Below, in pieces: positions 37,693-51,350 of a stretch of DNA of 64,000 nucleotides. The notes beneath the pieces are model-generated. The model was not told the origin of the DNA. It did no database searches and saw nothing but the letters and a program-made list of their open reading frames with translations. How positions within the stretch are numbered: position 1 is the stretch's first letter; every line of letters starts with the position of its first letter. The stretch spans positions 310,001 to 374,000 of the forward strand of contig CAMPDV010000188.1 of assembly GCA_946699065.1 (NCBI GenBank), given 5' to 3'. Position numbers and translations under genes: made by a program. The stretch is from Loxodes magnus (Eukaryota > Ciliophora > Karyorelictea > Loxodida > Loxodidae).

Positions 37693-40600
37693 AATAAAAT
37701 GCTAGCTTCTTAGAATGAAAATTCTTAACTATACTGCTTATAATCAGAAGAGCTATTAAAGTATGATAAATTGGCCATACAATCATATAATAAGGATAGA
37801 TGATTTAAAAATGCTTAGAATTTATACATTTAATACTCTTAAGCTTTACTTTTGGCTTAATAGGAAATGCTTTCTTAGATTAAAATCTCATATATGGACT
37901 ATTTGCTAAAAACTAGTTATTTATATCAGTTCTGCTTTATTCATTGTAAGCAACTTTATATCCTAAACAACCTAAGATCATTCCTTGTTCTATATTAGCA
38001 TTCAGCTTAGCATCTTTTTAGTTATTCCTCTGTTATGAATAATAACTAAACTAGCAATTTTAAATTAGTCTATTATAAGATTAAGAAGAGATAATAGTAG
38101 TAGCTAGATCCGATAGATAGAAAAAGAGATTTAGAGGTATAATTTAAAGAGAGTTTTTAAATATAATGAAAGACTAATGGTACTAATACTTAGATTACAA
38201 TTAAGAGAGGCTTATTTAAATTTTAGTAATCAAGAAGAGAGAAAACTTGCATATTCATTCCTTAGAGCATTCAAATTCTATCTGGGAATGGTTTTATTAA
38301 TACTTATCGAAGTAAATTATAATCATAGATAGTGATAAAATTGTGAAGGTAAAAGAGAAAATTATTATAAAAGTATAAATAAAACCCAATTAATTAAAAA
38401 CAAAAAGTACCTATGGGAATTAAGCTATTCTAATTCTAATAATTACTATTATTAGATTCTTTACGTTTCTCTTAAAGCAACAGCATAAATATTATGCCAA
38501 ATACATTAGTTATGGTATAAAGAATGCTCAATAAACTGTAAATATCACAAAAATCATTAAAACTATTTCCTTTTTATCACAGCTTGGACTTTGAATTAAT
38601 AAGTTGCTAGTACCAAAGCAGACATATATAAAATAAATGATAGTATTTACTATTTGAGATATTCAAATTGCAGATTTTCATAAGCTTATTTCTTTTGTTT
38701 GGTCTTCTAGCACTGTGCTTTTTTTCTTTATAATCCTTATTAAAATTATGAAGAAGCCAAAAATTATCTAAAGTATATCCAATTCGAAGAAAACTAAACC
38801 TAATTAATAAAAAAGATGAGTAAATTCAAATTTATAGAACTTCTTAATAGGCAAAGCTCTACAGTTAGCTAAGCAAGCTTTATAAATCATTGGACGTAGC
38901 AGTATATAGTAAACTGATAGTTGAAAGTTTAAAATTTGGAGTATCTAGAGTCTTTATAATTACATTTTTTAAGGTATGGCATTTTTATTTTAACTTGGTA
39001 AAAAGTAGTGATAAGTGATTTCAATATGTTTAGCTATTTCTAATCCTTAACTATTAATATAAATTCTTTTTCATATATAAGTAGCACTCAATTATTATAT
39101 TACTTATATTATAACAATCTTTAGCATAATTCTTGTTGCTAAGCCAAACAATAAATTAAATAAATAAATAAGGATAAAGTAACCTTCGCTATATTAGGTT
39201 ACTTTAGCTTCTAAAATAGATTTACTATATTCTCTTACAGCTAAGATACATTGCTTGTTTGTTATTTTAATTAGCATCACTTGAAAATACTAAAGTCTCA
39301 GATAATTTTTCTTAAAATGCTTATATAAATTACTTAAAGAATAAAATAGTAAAATACAATATAGTTGATATATCATTATATCCAACCTATAACAATAAGC
39401 CTTAGAACAAAGAATTCTACTCTATTAGTTTATTTATTTCTTATTATTTAAACATATATATCTACTTTTTAGTTATAGATATTGATGTAGGAGAATTTAA
39501 GAAAGATAATATTAATATTCTTATATAATAGCTAAATTAATATAAAACTTATTCCTTAGTCATTATTATTATTTGAACTATCTAATCATTTGCTTAATTG
39601 AAGGAGTACAAGTTAAAAAAAAATTAAAAGTATAATTCTTAAGGTTTTAATAAGCAGCGAATAGTTTGTATCCTTATTTTTAATCTCTTTACTTATACTC
39701 AAAAAGTTTGAATAATCCCTCTAGATCTTAAACTAAGGTATTTTGAAAGATTTTAATCTCTTAGTATATCTATCTTATATTGGAGAATATACATAAAAAT
39801 TGTATTTTCATATGCTTCATTTTAATATAGCATGATATGTCTTATAATACTTTAATTTGTTAATATCTATTAACCCAACAAAGGTATTAGCTTATACACT
39901 ACTATTAAACTACTTTTTTAATATCTTAGCATTATTCTTTTTATATAGTAGAAAACAAATAAGCTTCTGTGAGTTGTATAATAGAATGTATATTAATCTA
40001 GCAAATAAACGAATAATATACGCTTTATTTATAACTATATAAGTAATTTTAGTCCCCTTAACTCTTTAACTCCAATTTACATTTGCTCTTTAAAATGCCC
40101 TCTATCTTTTGCAAATAGCATTTCTAAATACTTTCTCTTATATAAACTTTTGATTTATACAATAAGTCTTTATTTCATAGTCATTTTGTTTAACTCTTTA
40201 GTTTTATAAATTATCTTTAAGATCATTAAATTTTCGCTTTATTGGCTCATCCATATAATATAATCTATAATAATAATGATAGTCCTAAATCATCCATAGC
40301 ATTGATTTCCCTTAATTTTAACTATGACAATAATACATTTTTATACTATTTATATTATACCTTATCCAAGCATTACAAGATAAGTTACTTTCAATTATCT
40401 ATTTCAAGTCTCTCTAGCATTCTCATTTTTACAGCCTTTTAAATATCTCTTTTTTATTATTATTAAGAGTGTGATATCTTTTAATTTAAGTTATAAGGAT
40501 TGCTATATAAAAGGTGACAAAATATAGAACCAATTGAGTTAGGGAACTAAATGGTTCAAGCAACTTATTAATAGGGAATTAAGATGAGAAAATAGAGCTA

Positions 40601-41017
40601 GAAAGATAATTGTCTGGCTTAAGTTCTTATAAGCAACTTAGGATAAGCAAATCATTCAGCTTTACTATTATCTTAAGTGCTTTGAGAATCATATAACTAT
40701 ATTAATAAAGCCACTTATAGTAATAGTGCTTCTTAACATCTTTGAAGTATAACCTTAGGTAACATTATTCACATAAAAGAGAAAATTCTTGCAATTTAAC
40801 TATCAGTAAGTTATAAGCAAAGAGGTAAATAGCTAGGAGATGGAAGTAATAGCTTCTTCAGTATGAAGCAAACTACCTAGTAAATATACTAAATACATTC
40901 ATAATTAAATGATATTAATTACTTATGCTTAAAGAGCTTAAAATATGGAAAGCACTCATATTGATAAAACGGAAAGCGTTTGTCTTAAATTTAAATTTTC
41001 TCTTTTAAATAGTAAAA
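37693..41017. other. 3.3-kb AT-rich intergenic DNA
   Basis: No domain, tRNA or structured RNA was recognised. A 50-codon plus-strand frame near 38750 (MKKPKIIQSISNSKK) is slightly richer in composition but unsupported. Confidence 0.5.
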
Positions 41018-42091
41018 ATGAAAGTTACTAGTTACGATCTCAATTAAATTAAAAACTACCTTAGGAATGAGGTAATTACTCCTGCTAAGTTATTCAGAAT
41101 TAAGAATAATCAAATTGATTGGAACTTGCTAGAGTATAAGGCTTTTAAATATTAAAATGAAACAGAGAAAACTGTTAAAAAGTAAAAAAAGCAGAATAAG
41201 AAGAAGCTGAATACGAAGAATAACCAGATTTCAAATATTTTGAATAATGATAGAGAGTTATAAGAGGAGAATTGTGGAAGCTAGGAGATATTTAAAGAGT
41301 GAAAGCATTTAAGCTAACCTTCTACACCTATCAAGCAACGAAAGAAAAAAGTTCCAATGTGATAAGAAATTCAGGACTCTTTTAAAAGATAAATAAAACA
41401 AATATTTGATGACAAGCCTTAGAAACTTAAATAATACTTAAAAAAGGACAATTAAGTTTTAAAAGAAGTTCTTCCTAAGCTTCCTTTTGGAGAGCATAAG
41501 AGCTATAATGAAATTGATAATATAAAAGAATTAGTGTAATTAAGAGAAAAGTAGAACTTAGATAAGAAATGGAGAAACTAAAAATAGCTTGAAAAATTGT
41601 ATATAAAGAGACATGAAAAGAAACAAAAAATCATAAATGAATAACCGAATAATGACTTTGGAGATCCTGATTAGTGAATCTTTTAATTTCAAGGAAGTAA
41701 GCTGAGTCCATGTCCTGAAAACTCTTAGCAAAGAATATTAAGAAGAGAAATCACTTAACTTGATTTACTCGCTGAGAATATTTTGCAAGAAACGAAAAAG
41801 AAAAAAGCACAGCTATAAAAAATTATGTAAGAACACCCAAGCTCTACAAGATAAAGCTCACAGCAAATTTTTTTGACAAGATCAAATCCCTCTTCTCTAT
41901 AGCCAACTCCCAATACATCAATCGAGTATAAACATCCTAAAAATCATAAATCACCAGATTTAAACAAAAAGAAAAAGAAGAAAAAAGCATTATAGATAAT
42001 TAAAAACATAACTACTACCAAGCAACAATCTGATATTCATAAAGCGACAAATATTCAAAATTTTATTGTAAAAGAGAGAAAAATGAGTTGA
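41018..42091 (+). CDS. Highly charged unknown protein, 357 aa
   Basis: ATG at 41018 to TGA at 42089-42091. The product is rich in Lys, Gln, Glu and Asn with long predicted helical, coiled-coil-prone segments (about residues 95-215) and Lys clusters near the C-terminus that could act as nuclear signals. TGA is read as Trp at three places (FKEWKH, VPMWQEI, DPDQWIF). The N-terminus (MKVTSYDLNQIKNYLRNE) is ordered-looking. GC content is higher than the spacers on both sides and the reading stops cleanly, which supports a real gene. No family is recognised; a nuclear or nucleolar role is only a composition-based guess. Confidence 0.6.
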
Positions 42092-43616
42092 ATGGTAAAA
42101 GTTTCTGCCTTTTTTTGCTATTTTAATATTATTAAGAGTTAATAATTATACATTAAAGCATTGCCTCATGCTAAAATAAATCTTCTTTAAACTTTATTCA
42201 AACAAGTCCTTAATCTAAAAATAAAAGTTTAAACTGGAAAAATTTCTATGCTCATACACAAAAGAAAAAGTTAGATTTAATAATATAATTATAATTGGTT
42301 TGGAAAAGAGTAACTTATATACGTTTATTTGCTTTAATAAGATATTAAGTACTTATAATTAAGTGATTATATACATTCATTTATATATATTTCATTTCTT
42401 CATTATTTTATATATAATTCTTAGCTTATTGTGGAAATAATTTTTAAGGCTTTTAACTCAGAAAAATATTATAAAAATTGAAAAAGAAAAATAAAGACCA
42501 AAGGAATTTAAGCTTAACCAAATTAGTAGAAGTAACTCATTGAACTAGAAATAGAATCTTTAAAATGTATTTACTTCCTTTAAAGAAGAAATTGCTTTAA
42601 GCTTTAGTTTTAATAATCATATGCGTCAATTATCTAAATTAGGAATATATAGAGAAATTAGAAAATTATTCTCTTAAGAAGAGCAAGACTTGAATCAATA
42701 AATTAAATTCGTAAATATATCATTAAAATTAAGTTAAATTTATATAAGTCAAGCTATTAGCTACGAAATTAAAGTTGATCCTTAATACAGCAAAAAAAAC
42801 AATCTTCAAAGCTACCCCTTTTAAAGTTATCTTAATTAAGTTTATTATTATATTAAAATTGAACTTCACTATTTACCTTAATAAATTTTCATAAAGAAGA
42901 TTTTATTAAGTGCATTTTCAATCTAATTAAACATTAATAAATCTTTATTTTGCTCAATTTTAAAAATAGGTTTTATAAAGTTTTGTCTCTGTATTTCTTA
43001 AAATTTAATTTTTTTACCTTGCATTTAGATTTTTCTACTTTCAATTGTATTTATTTTAAAGTCTCAATTTTAATTTGAAGAATTTCTTTTAAAATCCTTT
43101 AAGTAAATACAATGCTTACTCTAATTTTCATCTAAAATAATAGCTTAATAGAGAAGCTATTCTCTTTTAAAAATGCTCTTAGTAAATTTATTTTATATAT
43201 CAGCAATGCTTTAGTTTAAGTTATTTAGTTTTCATTTAGCCAAATTATTTTCCTTTTCAGGTTAATAAGGAAAATTAATTATAAAGCTATCTAAAATTAA
43301 TAAATCCATCTATTTTTAGATTTAAAAGCAGGGGCAATATAAGCTTAATTCTGTATAGATTAATTAGTATCAACTTACGAAAGGTAAATGATATATATAA
43401 TATAGCTGTATTAACTCCTGTATAGCTAAATTAAATCTTAGCTATCAACACCAATAATTCCTAATGTATATTGCTAATTTTATTTGGTTAAAGTATATTT
43501 AAAATTATATTAATTTAATCCAAATTGCTAGTTTTTTCTATATGTTTATATTAGAAACTAGCATATATATCTATATTAATATAAGCTTCTTTATCTTTTT
43601 ATTAATTAATTTCAAC
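42092..43616. other. Intergenic region with weak open stretches
   Basis: The plus strand at about 42470-42940 holds a frame with more varied residues (HMRQLSKLGIYREIRKLF) but no suitable ATG in frame. The minus strand at about 43140-42960 has a short coiled-coil-like frame. Neither has a domain or paralogue, so they are left uncalled. Confidence 0.4.
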
Positions 43617-43902
43617 TTAAAGAGTTTTGGACTGCAACTTCTTGCAGTTTAACGACCCCAACACTCCCTTCATGGGATAACGGGGATATCCTGTTGCTTT
43701 CTAAAAGCAGTTGCCAGGGAGCTCCATCGCTATGGGCAGCCAGGCTTCAAGCCCCTACCAGGAGTGGATAATCAAAAGGAAGGCGTTCCCTTGCAAAGGT
43801 TGACTTTGACCAGGGACTTTCTCAGCGACAGGAAAGGAACTTGTTCCTAGCCATAAAACCAGAAAGTATGATTCAGAAGGTCAATCTCAGCTCCCACCAT
43901 CT
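43617..43902 (-). ncRNA. RNase MRP RNA, copy B (inverted, diverged)
   Basis: Reverse-complement relative of copy A over its whole length, including CR-I (GAGAAAGTCCCTG), the P3 hairpin, both P4 strands, both P1 strands and the 3' module. Stem positions differ in a correlated way: the terminal hairpin is CTGCAA/TTGCAG with GAAG loop here against GGAAA/TTTCC with GGAG loop in copy A, and a second stem is TGCTTT/AAAGCA against TGTGC/GCACA. This implies selection on structure after duplication. At the 3' end the T run is reduced to CTCTTT, so normal polymerase III termination looks doubtful. It may be a retired or differently terminated copy. Confidence 0.7.
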
Positions 43903-44126
43903 TTTTAATTATTCTTTATCTTTTTATTTACCTCTAATCTAAAGAGGAATAATTTTAAAGAATCTTTCTTTAATTAAAAGAAGAAGTTTAATTATTGTAA
44001 TACATTTAAAACAAAATAAAAGCTTTAAACATACATATAACCATCCTTAATTTCTTGATAATGGATATAGATTTAATTACTTATTCTACTTAAAGTTATA
44101 AAATAAAAAAATCTTTAATTTCTATC

Positions 44127-44462
44127 TCATTTCTAGTCATTCAAGTAACCTATAATATCAGCTTCGTTATTAAACAATTTCATAGCTTGATTAATCTACT
44201 CAATCGAGAATTTATTATTACTTTAGAGAATCTTTTATACAATAGATTGCTGCTGGTCATTTAATTACTTGTTTTACTCTTGCTAAAAGTTTCTCTACAT
44301 ATCCACTTTATTTTCCTACTAATCAAGAACCTAAAACCTTACTCTCCCTCCTGTTATGCAAAGTCTTCTAAACCAGGATGCAGCTTCAATGTTTTGTCCT
44401 TTATTCAAGTTTTCTACAAATTTATTAGCACATTCTTGTATATATTCTTGGCTCTCATCCAT
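44127..44462 (-). CDS. Small unknown protein, 111 aa
   Basis: ATG at 44462 to TGA at 44129-44127 with no internal TGA. The N-terminal half (MDESQEYIQECANKFVENL, AASWFRRLCITGGRVRF) has well-mixed composition, the middle is Gln-rich, and the end (FSIEQINQAMKLFNNEAD) is a helix pair somewhat like small UBA-type folds, though this is only an impression. It lies just downstream of the kinase on the same strand, 261 bp after the kinase TGA. The first TGA was taken as the stop. Confidence 0.5.
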
Positions 44463-44723
44463 TTACTTTATAATAAATACCTTAGACCTATCTTTTAAAA
44501 TAAAATAGAAATTATTATGAAATAATTTATTTACCTAGCAACCTAAACTTTCCTAAAATCCTTATTTTAACTTTTAGTCTAAGAAATACTGTTTAAATTT
44601 TAAAGAGATTGCTTTAAGAATGAATATGAGTATTATATTTATTAGATTATGTTTAAACTGTTGGATTGCAAACTTTATATTATTAGTGAGAGCTAAAATC
44701 AAATCTATTATTCTAAACTAAAC

Positions 44724-46331
<1,608 letters not shown>

Positions 46332-48528
46332 TTTTATTTATAATTCTACTTTAAATATACCCTTCATTAACAACTATTAATAGAGGATTTATTTCATTAG
46401 AAATTATACCCTATTTGATAATTTAATAAGTTAGAAAATCTTAGATAATTAATAGTAAAAATGAAGCTAGTCTGAAGAATCTGCCCGCTAATCAGGTGTA
46501 ATATCTCTTTGGTGATAGGGATTTCATAAATAAATTTAGTCCATTTTAATAATTTATTTATACTAATTATCTGAATTACCTTGACTTATTACAAGTTAAC
46601 TCATGATATACCACTTTTGGTTTCTCCCTTAATTAAAATTAAATTTATAATAACGATAAATATAAAGTATTAATAGATCTACACTAGATCTTGGTTTATG
46701 TAAAAGATTAAAGAAATAACTAAATACTTAATAATTTGAATGGAATAATAAAGAAATTTAAGGTTATATTATAAATTTATAACATGTTTTCCAGACAGCA
46801 AATACCTAACTATTAAAAGTGTCTACAATTATTTTAACTTTAAGGTACCACAAATATTATTATTTTAGCTGCTTGAATCAAATCTAAAAAGCTTATTTTT
46901 CTATCTCTTATCAATCTTCTTCATTTAAATCTAGAGATACATATAAAATAGCTAGATCTTAGCTTCTTATTTAATTTTTCTATTTATTATTGCAACTAAA
47001 TTCGTTTTAACTCTGGTGTATTTAGTATGTTATTATTATAGAATAGAATGCTATAAGAACAAAGCCTAATAAAGGAGATATTGACATGTATGCTTCTTAC
47101 ATATAAGAATAGCTTTATAATTTAGCTATTTATTAGTTATTTAATAGTTATTAATATATCTGCTATTCACTTTCTAATTTACTTCAAAGCTTAGATCTTT
47201 TTATTAAACTAGCTAATTATGTTGCTTCTTCTTAAATTTTTTAATTAAATATAAAAACCTTCAAGCTATTAGCAGGAATCAGAAAGGATTATAAAACCTA
47301 TTACATCTTATTCATTAAAGTTGCTTGATATGTATCAAATTAATTATATAGAAGATATTTTAATGGATAATTCTATCTAATTTTTGAAGCAACCAGAGAT
47401 ATTACAGCAATAAGTAAAAAAACTAAAACAAACTTAGTTTTTTTCTCTTATATAGCTAAATAATAGCCATTCTTGCAATAGGCAGAAAAAGAGAAATCAC
47501 TTCATTAAATTAAAAAGATGACTATAATTATCTTAATTAAGTGAGTATTATTTTTTACTTTTATAAGGTTAAAATTACTATTAAATCTAGCAAATGAAAG
47601 GATAATCAAAATTAACTAAAATTGAGAGATTTTAGATATGCTATAAAGACTTTAATGCTCTTTTAGTTATTACAATTTACCATATAATAACTAAAGAAAG
47701 GTAAATCTTAAAATTAGATATCCCATGCATGTTATAAAATTTAAGTTTTTCTGCTTCAAATAGATTATAAATGATTTATCATTATATCTATTATTCAGAT
47801 AATAAGCTATATTTAAATTAGATATCCAACACTATATAAATATAAGAATATTTATAACTTATGGATGGAATAATTTAACATGCTTTATTTAATGAGAACT
47901 AAGTGATTACTATAGTATACGCAATTATTAAGAGAAGAATCTGAGAACATTTAGATTTAAATTTAAGACTTTTAGAAAATCTGCAAGTACTATGACTATA
48001 AAATTTACTTTAAAGTGCTCAATAATGACTGAGTAGAAGCTTATAAAATGAAAGAGACATGATATTACATTTATTTTATTTCTTCTTCTAATATGCTGGT
48101 AGAATTCCTATTGGACTACTAGTAAGTTAGAATATTATAGCTCTTGATAAATAATTAACTTCTAAAATAAATGAATAATATTTAATCCATTTTTAAATCC
48201 AATTGATAAACAAACTTAATTATTTATATATTCTCATTTATAGTCAAATATTTAGAAAAAACACAAGAAATTAAAAGTTAATGAACTTATATTTAATTAG
48301 AGCTTCTAAACTTACAAAAAGCATTTCAATTATTAAGCTATTCATCATCATTATTCTACTTATACTGTAATTTACTTTATAGCTTCATTAATTTATTTAT
48401 GTTTCCTTAATTACTTTCTAATTAAACCTATACCAAGAAATTAAAGTAGTCAAAGCTTGATAGCTTCAAGCTTAATGAGCTTAGAGATTGAAATAATAGC
48501 TTAAAAATGCAATTAATTTAAATTCAAA
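46332..48528. other. 2.2-kb AT-rich intergenic DNA
   Basis: No supported gene, RNA gene or repeat. The part next to 46331 should hold the kinase promoter. Confidence 0.5.
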
Positions 48529-49091
48529 TCAATCTTCAGGACATGGCAATGAAATCATCAAACTTTCACCTTATAAGAGAACTGTAGCAGCTGCATATAG
48601 TTACCCATCTGTAAATAAAATTTATTCTTCAAAAGCTACTCCAAACTGTTTTCCATTTTTACTGAAGGAAAGGGTTCCCTTTTTTGTGTCTAAAAGAACG
48701 CCAATAACATCTCCTGGCCCATAGTTTTCTCCGTAATTAGGTCCATCTCCTCCAGAGTTATGTCGAAGAGCTCCATAGTTGTAATAAGCCCATCCATCAA
48801 GAGTATCAGAAAATGCCTGATTTAAAATCTTACAATATCTAAATTAGTTTAGTATCTTGAAACTCCAATCTTAAAGTTACTCCCAGCAATGCATTATATT
48901 TCTCAATAATGCAACGAATTTTTTTCCAATTTCTAAATAACAATTCTTACAACATTGCTGAACGCGGATTTAAATGATCCTGATCCTTCCTTACACGTTA
49001 TTTTCTTTTCGAAATCGCTAAGTTCTAACTTCTTACTCATTAAAGCTTAATCCCATGAAAATATCGAATAAGGTTTGTAAATAAAATCCAT
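48529..49091 (-). CDS. SPRY-domain protein with a 17-nt intron
   Basis: 181 aa when the 17 nt at 48833-48817 (GTAAG...TCAG) are removed. Exon 1 runs from ATG at 49091 and exon 2 ends in TGA at 48531-48529. Without splicing the SPRY signature is split between two frames; with it the reading is continuous: HYWEI, GSNFKIGVSR, then AFSDTLDGWAYYNYGALRHN, GPGDVIGVLLDTKKGTLSF and KNGKQFGVAFEE. SPRY domains are beta-sandwich protein-binding modules. The N-terminal 45 residues lack a recognised domain. The protein is short for the family and seems to be mainly a single SPRY domain, so it probably acts as an adaptor; its partners are unknown. Confidence 0.8.
48817..48833 (-). other. 17-nt intron
   Basis: Reads GTAAGATTTTAAATCAG on the minus strand. 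It has GT and AG ends, a TAA at positions 10-12 that could hold the branch A, and its removal restores the SPRY frame between LDI and AFSDTLDG. Confidence 0.75.
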
Positions 49092-50337
49092 ATCTATTTG
49101 ATAATTAAATCTTTTAAAATTCTCTTTAATTTTGAAATATGCATTTAATTTACTTTTTTCTTTAATTTAAGTGTTATCCTTTCATTTTCAATTTTAGGTT
49201 ACTTTTATATATGTCTTAGTTTGCTTTTAATACAGTTTGACTTATATAATCCAGACTTTCTTATATAGCTTCAAATAAATTTATTGAAGATATTTATTTT
49301 AAGTTTTACCTTAAATACATCAAAGCAGGCTAGCTGATACTAGTTAGATAATGAACTTTTTGAATTATAGTCAATCTTATGTTTAAAGGTTGAAGATCTT
49401 AAGTTTTAACTTATATAGATCTTATAAGCCTTTTGCTAAGAATATTCTTTTCTATTTCCTTCTTACTGCATTTATCTCTAAAACTTCTTTTACTTTAATT
49501 CTAACTCTTCTATATTTTACATAATCTAAGCAAGAATGTTCTATAAATAAATTAAGAATTAAGTGTAAGATATTTTTATTTATCCCATTAATGAAATAAT
49601 AGATCCTCAAGAAGTATAAGTAAAGCCTCTATGCTATAATTTTAATCTAAACACACTACTGTTTTATCAAATTAAATGAATACAAATATCAGTTATATTC
49701 CTTAATGATCTGCTTTAAATATAAATGTGAGATTAAGTTTATCTTATGTAACTAAGCTATTTAAGTCACTATTTGTATAAATAGCTTGGCTATGAGTATA
49801 ATGTTTGATGCTTAATGGAGAATATCTAAATAAATTGAATCAATATAAATTCCTTCTTAGATTAAAAATTAAGAAACTATTTAGTTATTAGTAAGTTAGT
49901 TTATGTAAGATAGAAATTGAAAGAAAGGAAGGATATATAAATTTAAATATATTACTAGATTAAGATTGTATAATGTATATTATATTAATTAAAGAGATCA
50001 TAGAGATTATATAAAAATCAAATTTCATTTAAAAGTATTTTAGTGCTAAAAAGAAACCAAAGAGATAAAGTCTTTCTAGCAATCGAGGAAATATAGCAAA
50101 TTATCATTAGTAAAAGAGATATAAAATTACCATCATATTCTATCTACTTCTTTATTATTCGTTGAGACCTATTTCAAGAATACAATCACTGCAAAAACAA
50201 AAAAAATTAAGTTGATTTACTAATGATGCTATAATAAGTCGATATTTATCTAATTTATGTGTAGCGGATATATTAAAGGAATTTAAGTTTAAGTTCATCT
50301 AATTTAAATTACAGGTATATTTAAATAGCATCTTAAA
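49092..50337. other. AT-rich divergent intergenic region
   Basis: 1.2 kb between the divergent SPRY and PXMP4-like starts. No gene or RNA recognised; promoter motifs cannot be singled out. Confidence 0.5.
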
Positions 50338-51228
50338 ATGGATGACGTTTGTCCTCATAAGAATTGTATTCTCTCTGCTTTAAGAGGAGCTTCGAATGGA
50401 ATTTATTATGGTACTAGAATAAGATTTGTACATACTCTTGTGATGACTCTTCTATTTCAGTAAGGAAATATTGGGAAAATGATTAATAATATTGGGAGAC
50501 TTACTCTTGAACATGCTGCTAATTTAGGCACTTTTGCCTTCCTTTATAAATTAACTAATTGCTTTTTAATGAAATCTACAACTTTAAGCAGACCTATTTC
50601 ATCTGGATTGGCAGCAGGTGTTGTAGGCTCAACTGTTTTTAGAAAAATGACACCAGTCAACTAGTAAATCATTCTATATTTATGCGCGAGGAATTTGGCG
50701 GGACTAACAAAACTTCTGCTTAACCGTACTAAAGTTAACATAGGAAAGTTATTTACTCCCTAAAGATAGTTTTAACTAGTAGCTGCGCTGTGTTGAGCCG
50801 TAGTTATGTTCATATTTGAAAAAAATCCAAATCATCTACAACCTAGCTTGCACAGCACAATGAATTTTTTATATAAATAGTCAGATGGAGTTACTTCGAT
50901 AATTCAGATCTTTAACTACAGTAAAGAGTTAAATTAATAGATTTTTTTAGTATCTTCCTCATTATTTTATGCAAAGTAAAACTTAATCCTTTATTTTTTT
51001 ATTAATGAAAGATTTAAGCAACTTAAAATATCTTCCATAAAGTAATTAGTTTCTTTATCTTATATGTAAAATTATTTTAAATTAATTTATTACTTAAAAT
51101 TAAGTTTCGTAATGAGAACTTTATTTCCTTATTTCATATTTCTTTATTAATTCACTCTTAATAATAAATAAAATTTATACTTGTAATTTTTTAAATTATA
51201 GATGAAAGAGATAAATGTTGTTAAATGA
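50338..51228 (+). CDS. PXMP4: PXMP4/PMP24-like peroxisomal membrane protein
   Basis: ATG at 50338. The N-terminal block ILSALRGASNGIYYGTRIRF, with HTLVMTLLF after it, and the block WAVVMFIFE followed by LQPSLHSTMNFLY match the two conserved stretches of PXMP4 (Tim17/22/23-related superfamily, about 210 aa in animals). Four hydrophobic segments fit that fold. The homologous part ends near 50980 (residue about 213). The first in-frame TGA is only at 51226-51228, giving 296 aa with a low-complexity tail. A short intron near 50929-50948 would instead lead to a TGA near 51004, closer to the family length, but this is unproved. The role of PXMP4 is not well defined; it sits in the peroxisomal membrane. 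Confidence 0.8.
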
Positions 51229-51277
51229 ATTCTTAATTAGAATATTATATTTAACGCTGTATAAGGTATAACAATAG

Positions 51278-51350
51278 GCAGACATGGTCTAGTGGCTATG
51301 ACGACTGCTCGACACGCAGTAGGTCGTGGGTTCGATCCCCGCTGTCTGTA
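51278..51350 (+). tRNA. tRNA-Val: tRNA-Val-like (anticodon GAC, C at position 33)
   Basis: A full 73-nt cloverleaf: 7-bp acceptor (GCAGACA with TGTCTGT, one G-U), D stem GTC/GAC, 5-bp anticodon stem ACTGC/GCAGT, variable loop of 5, T arm GTGGG-TTCGATC-CCCGC and discriminator A. The anticodon loop is TCGACAC, which places GAC (Val) at 34-36 and C at position 33, where almost all elongator tRNAs have U. The stem-loop otherwise resembles eukaryotic tRNA-Val (CTGC-TTAACAC-GCAG). TTCTTTT follows and should terminate polymerase III. Confidence 0.85.

Noticed and set aside
50479-50664. 61-codon plus-strand frame taken as a separate gene
   Set aside because: It is an internal part of the PXMP4-like gene in the same frame, ended only by a TAG that is Gln here.
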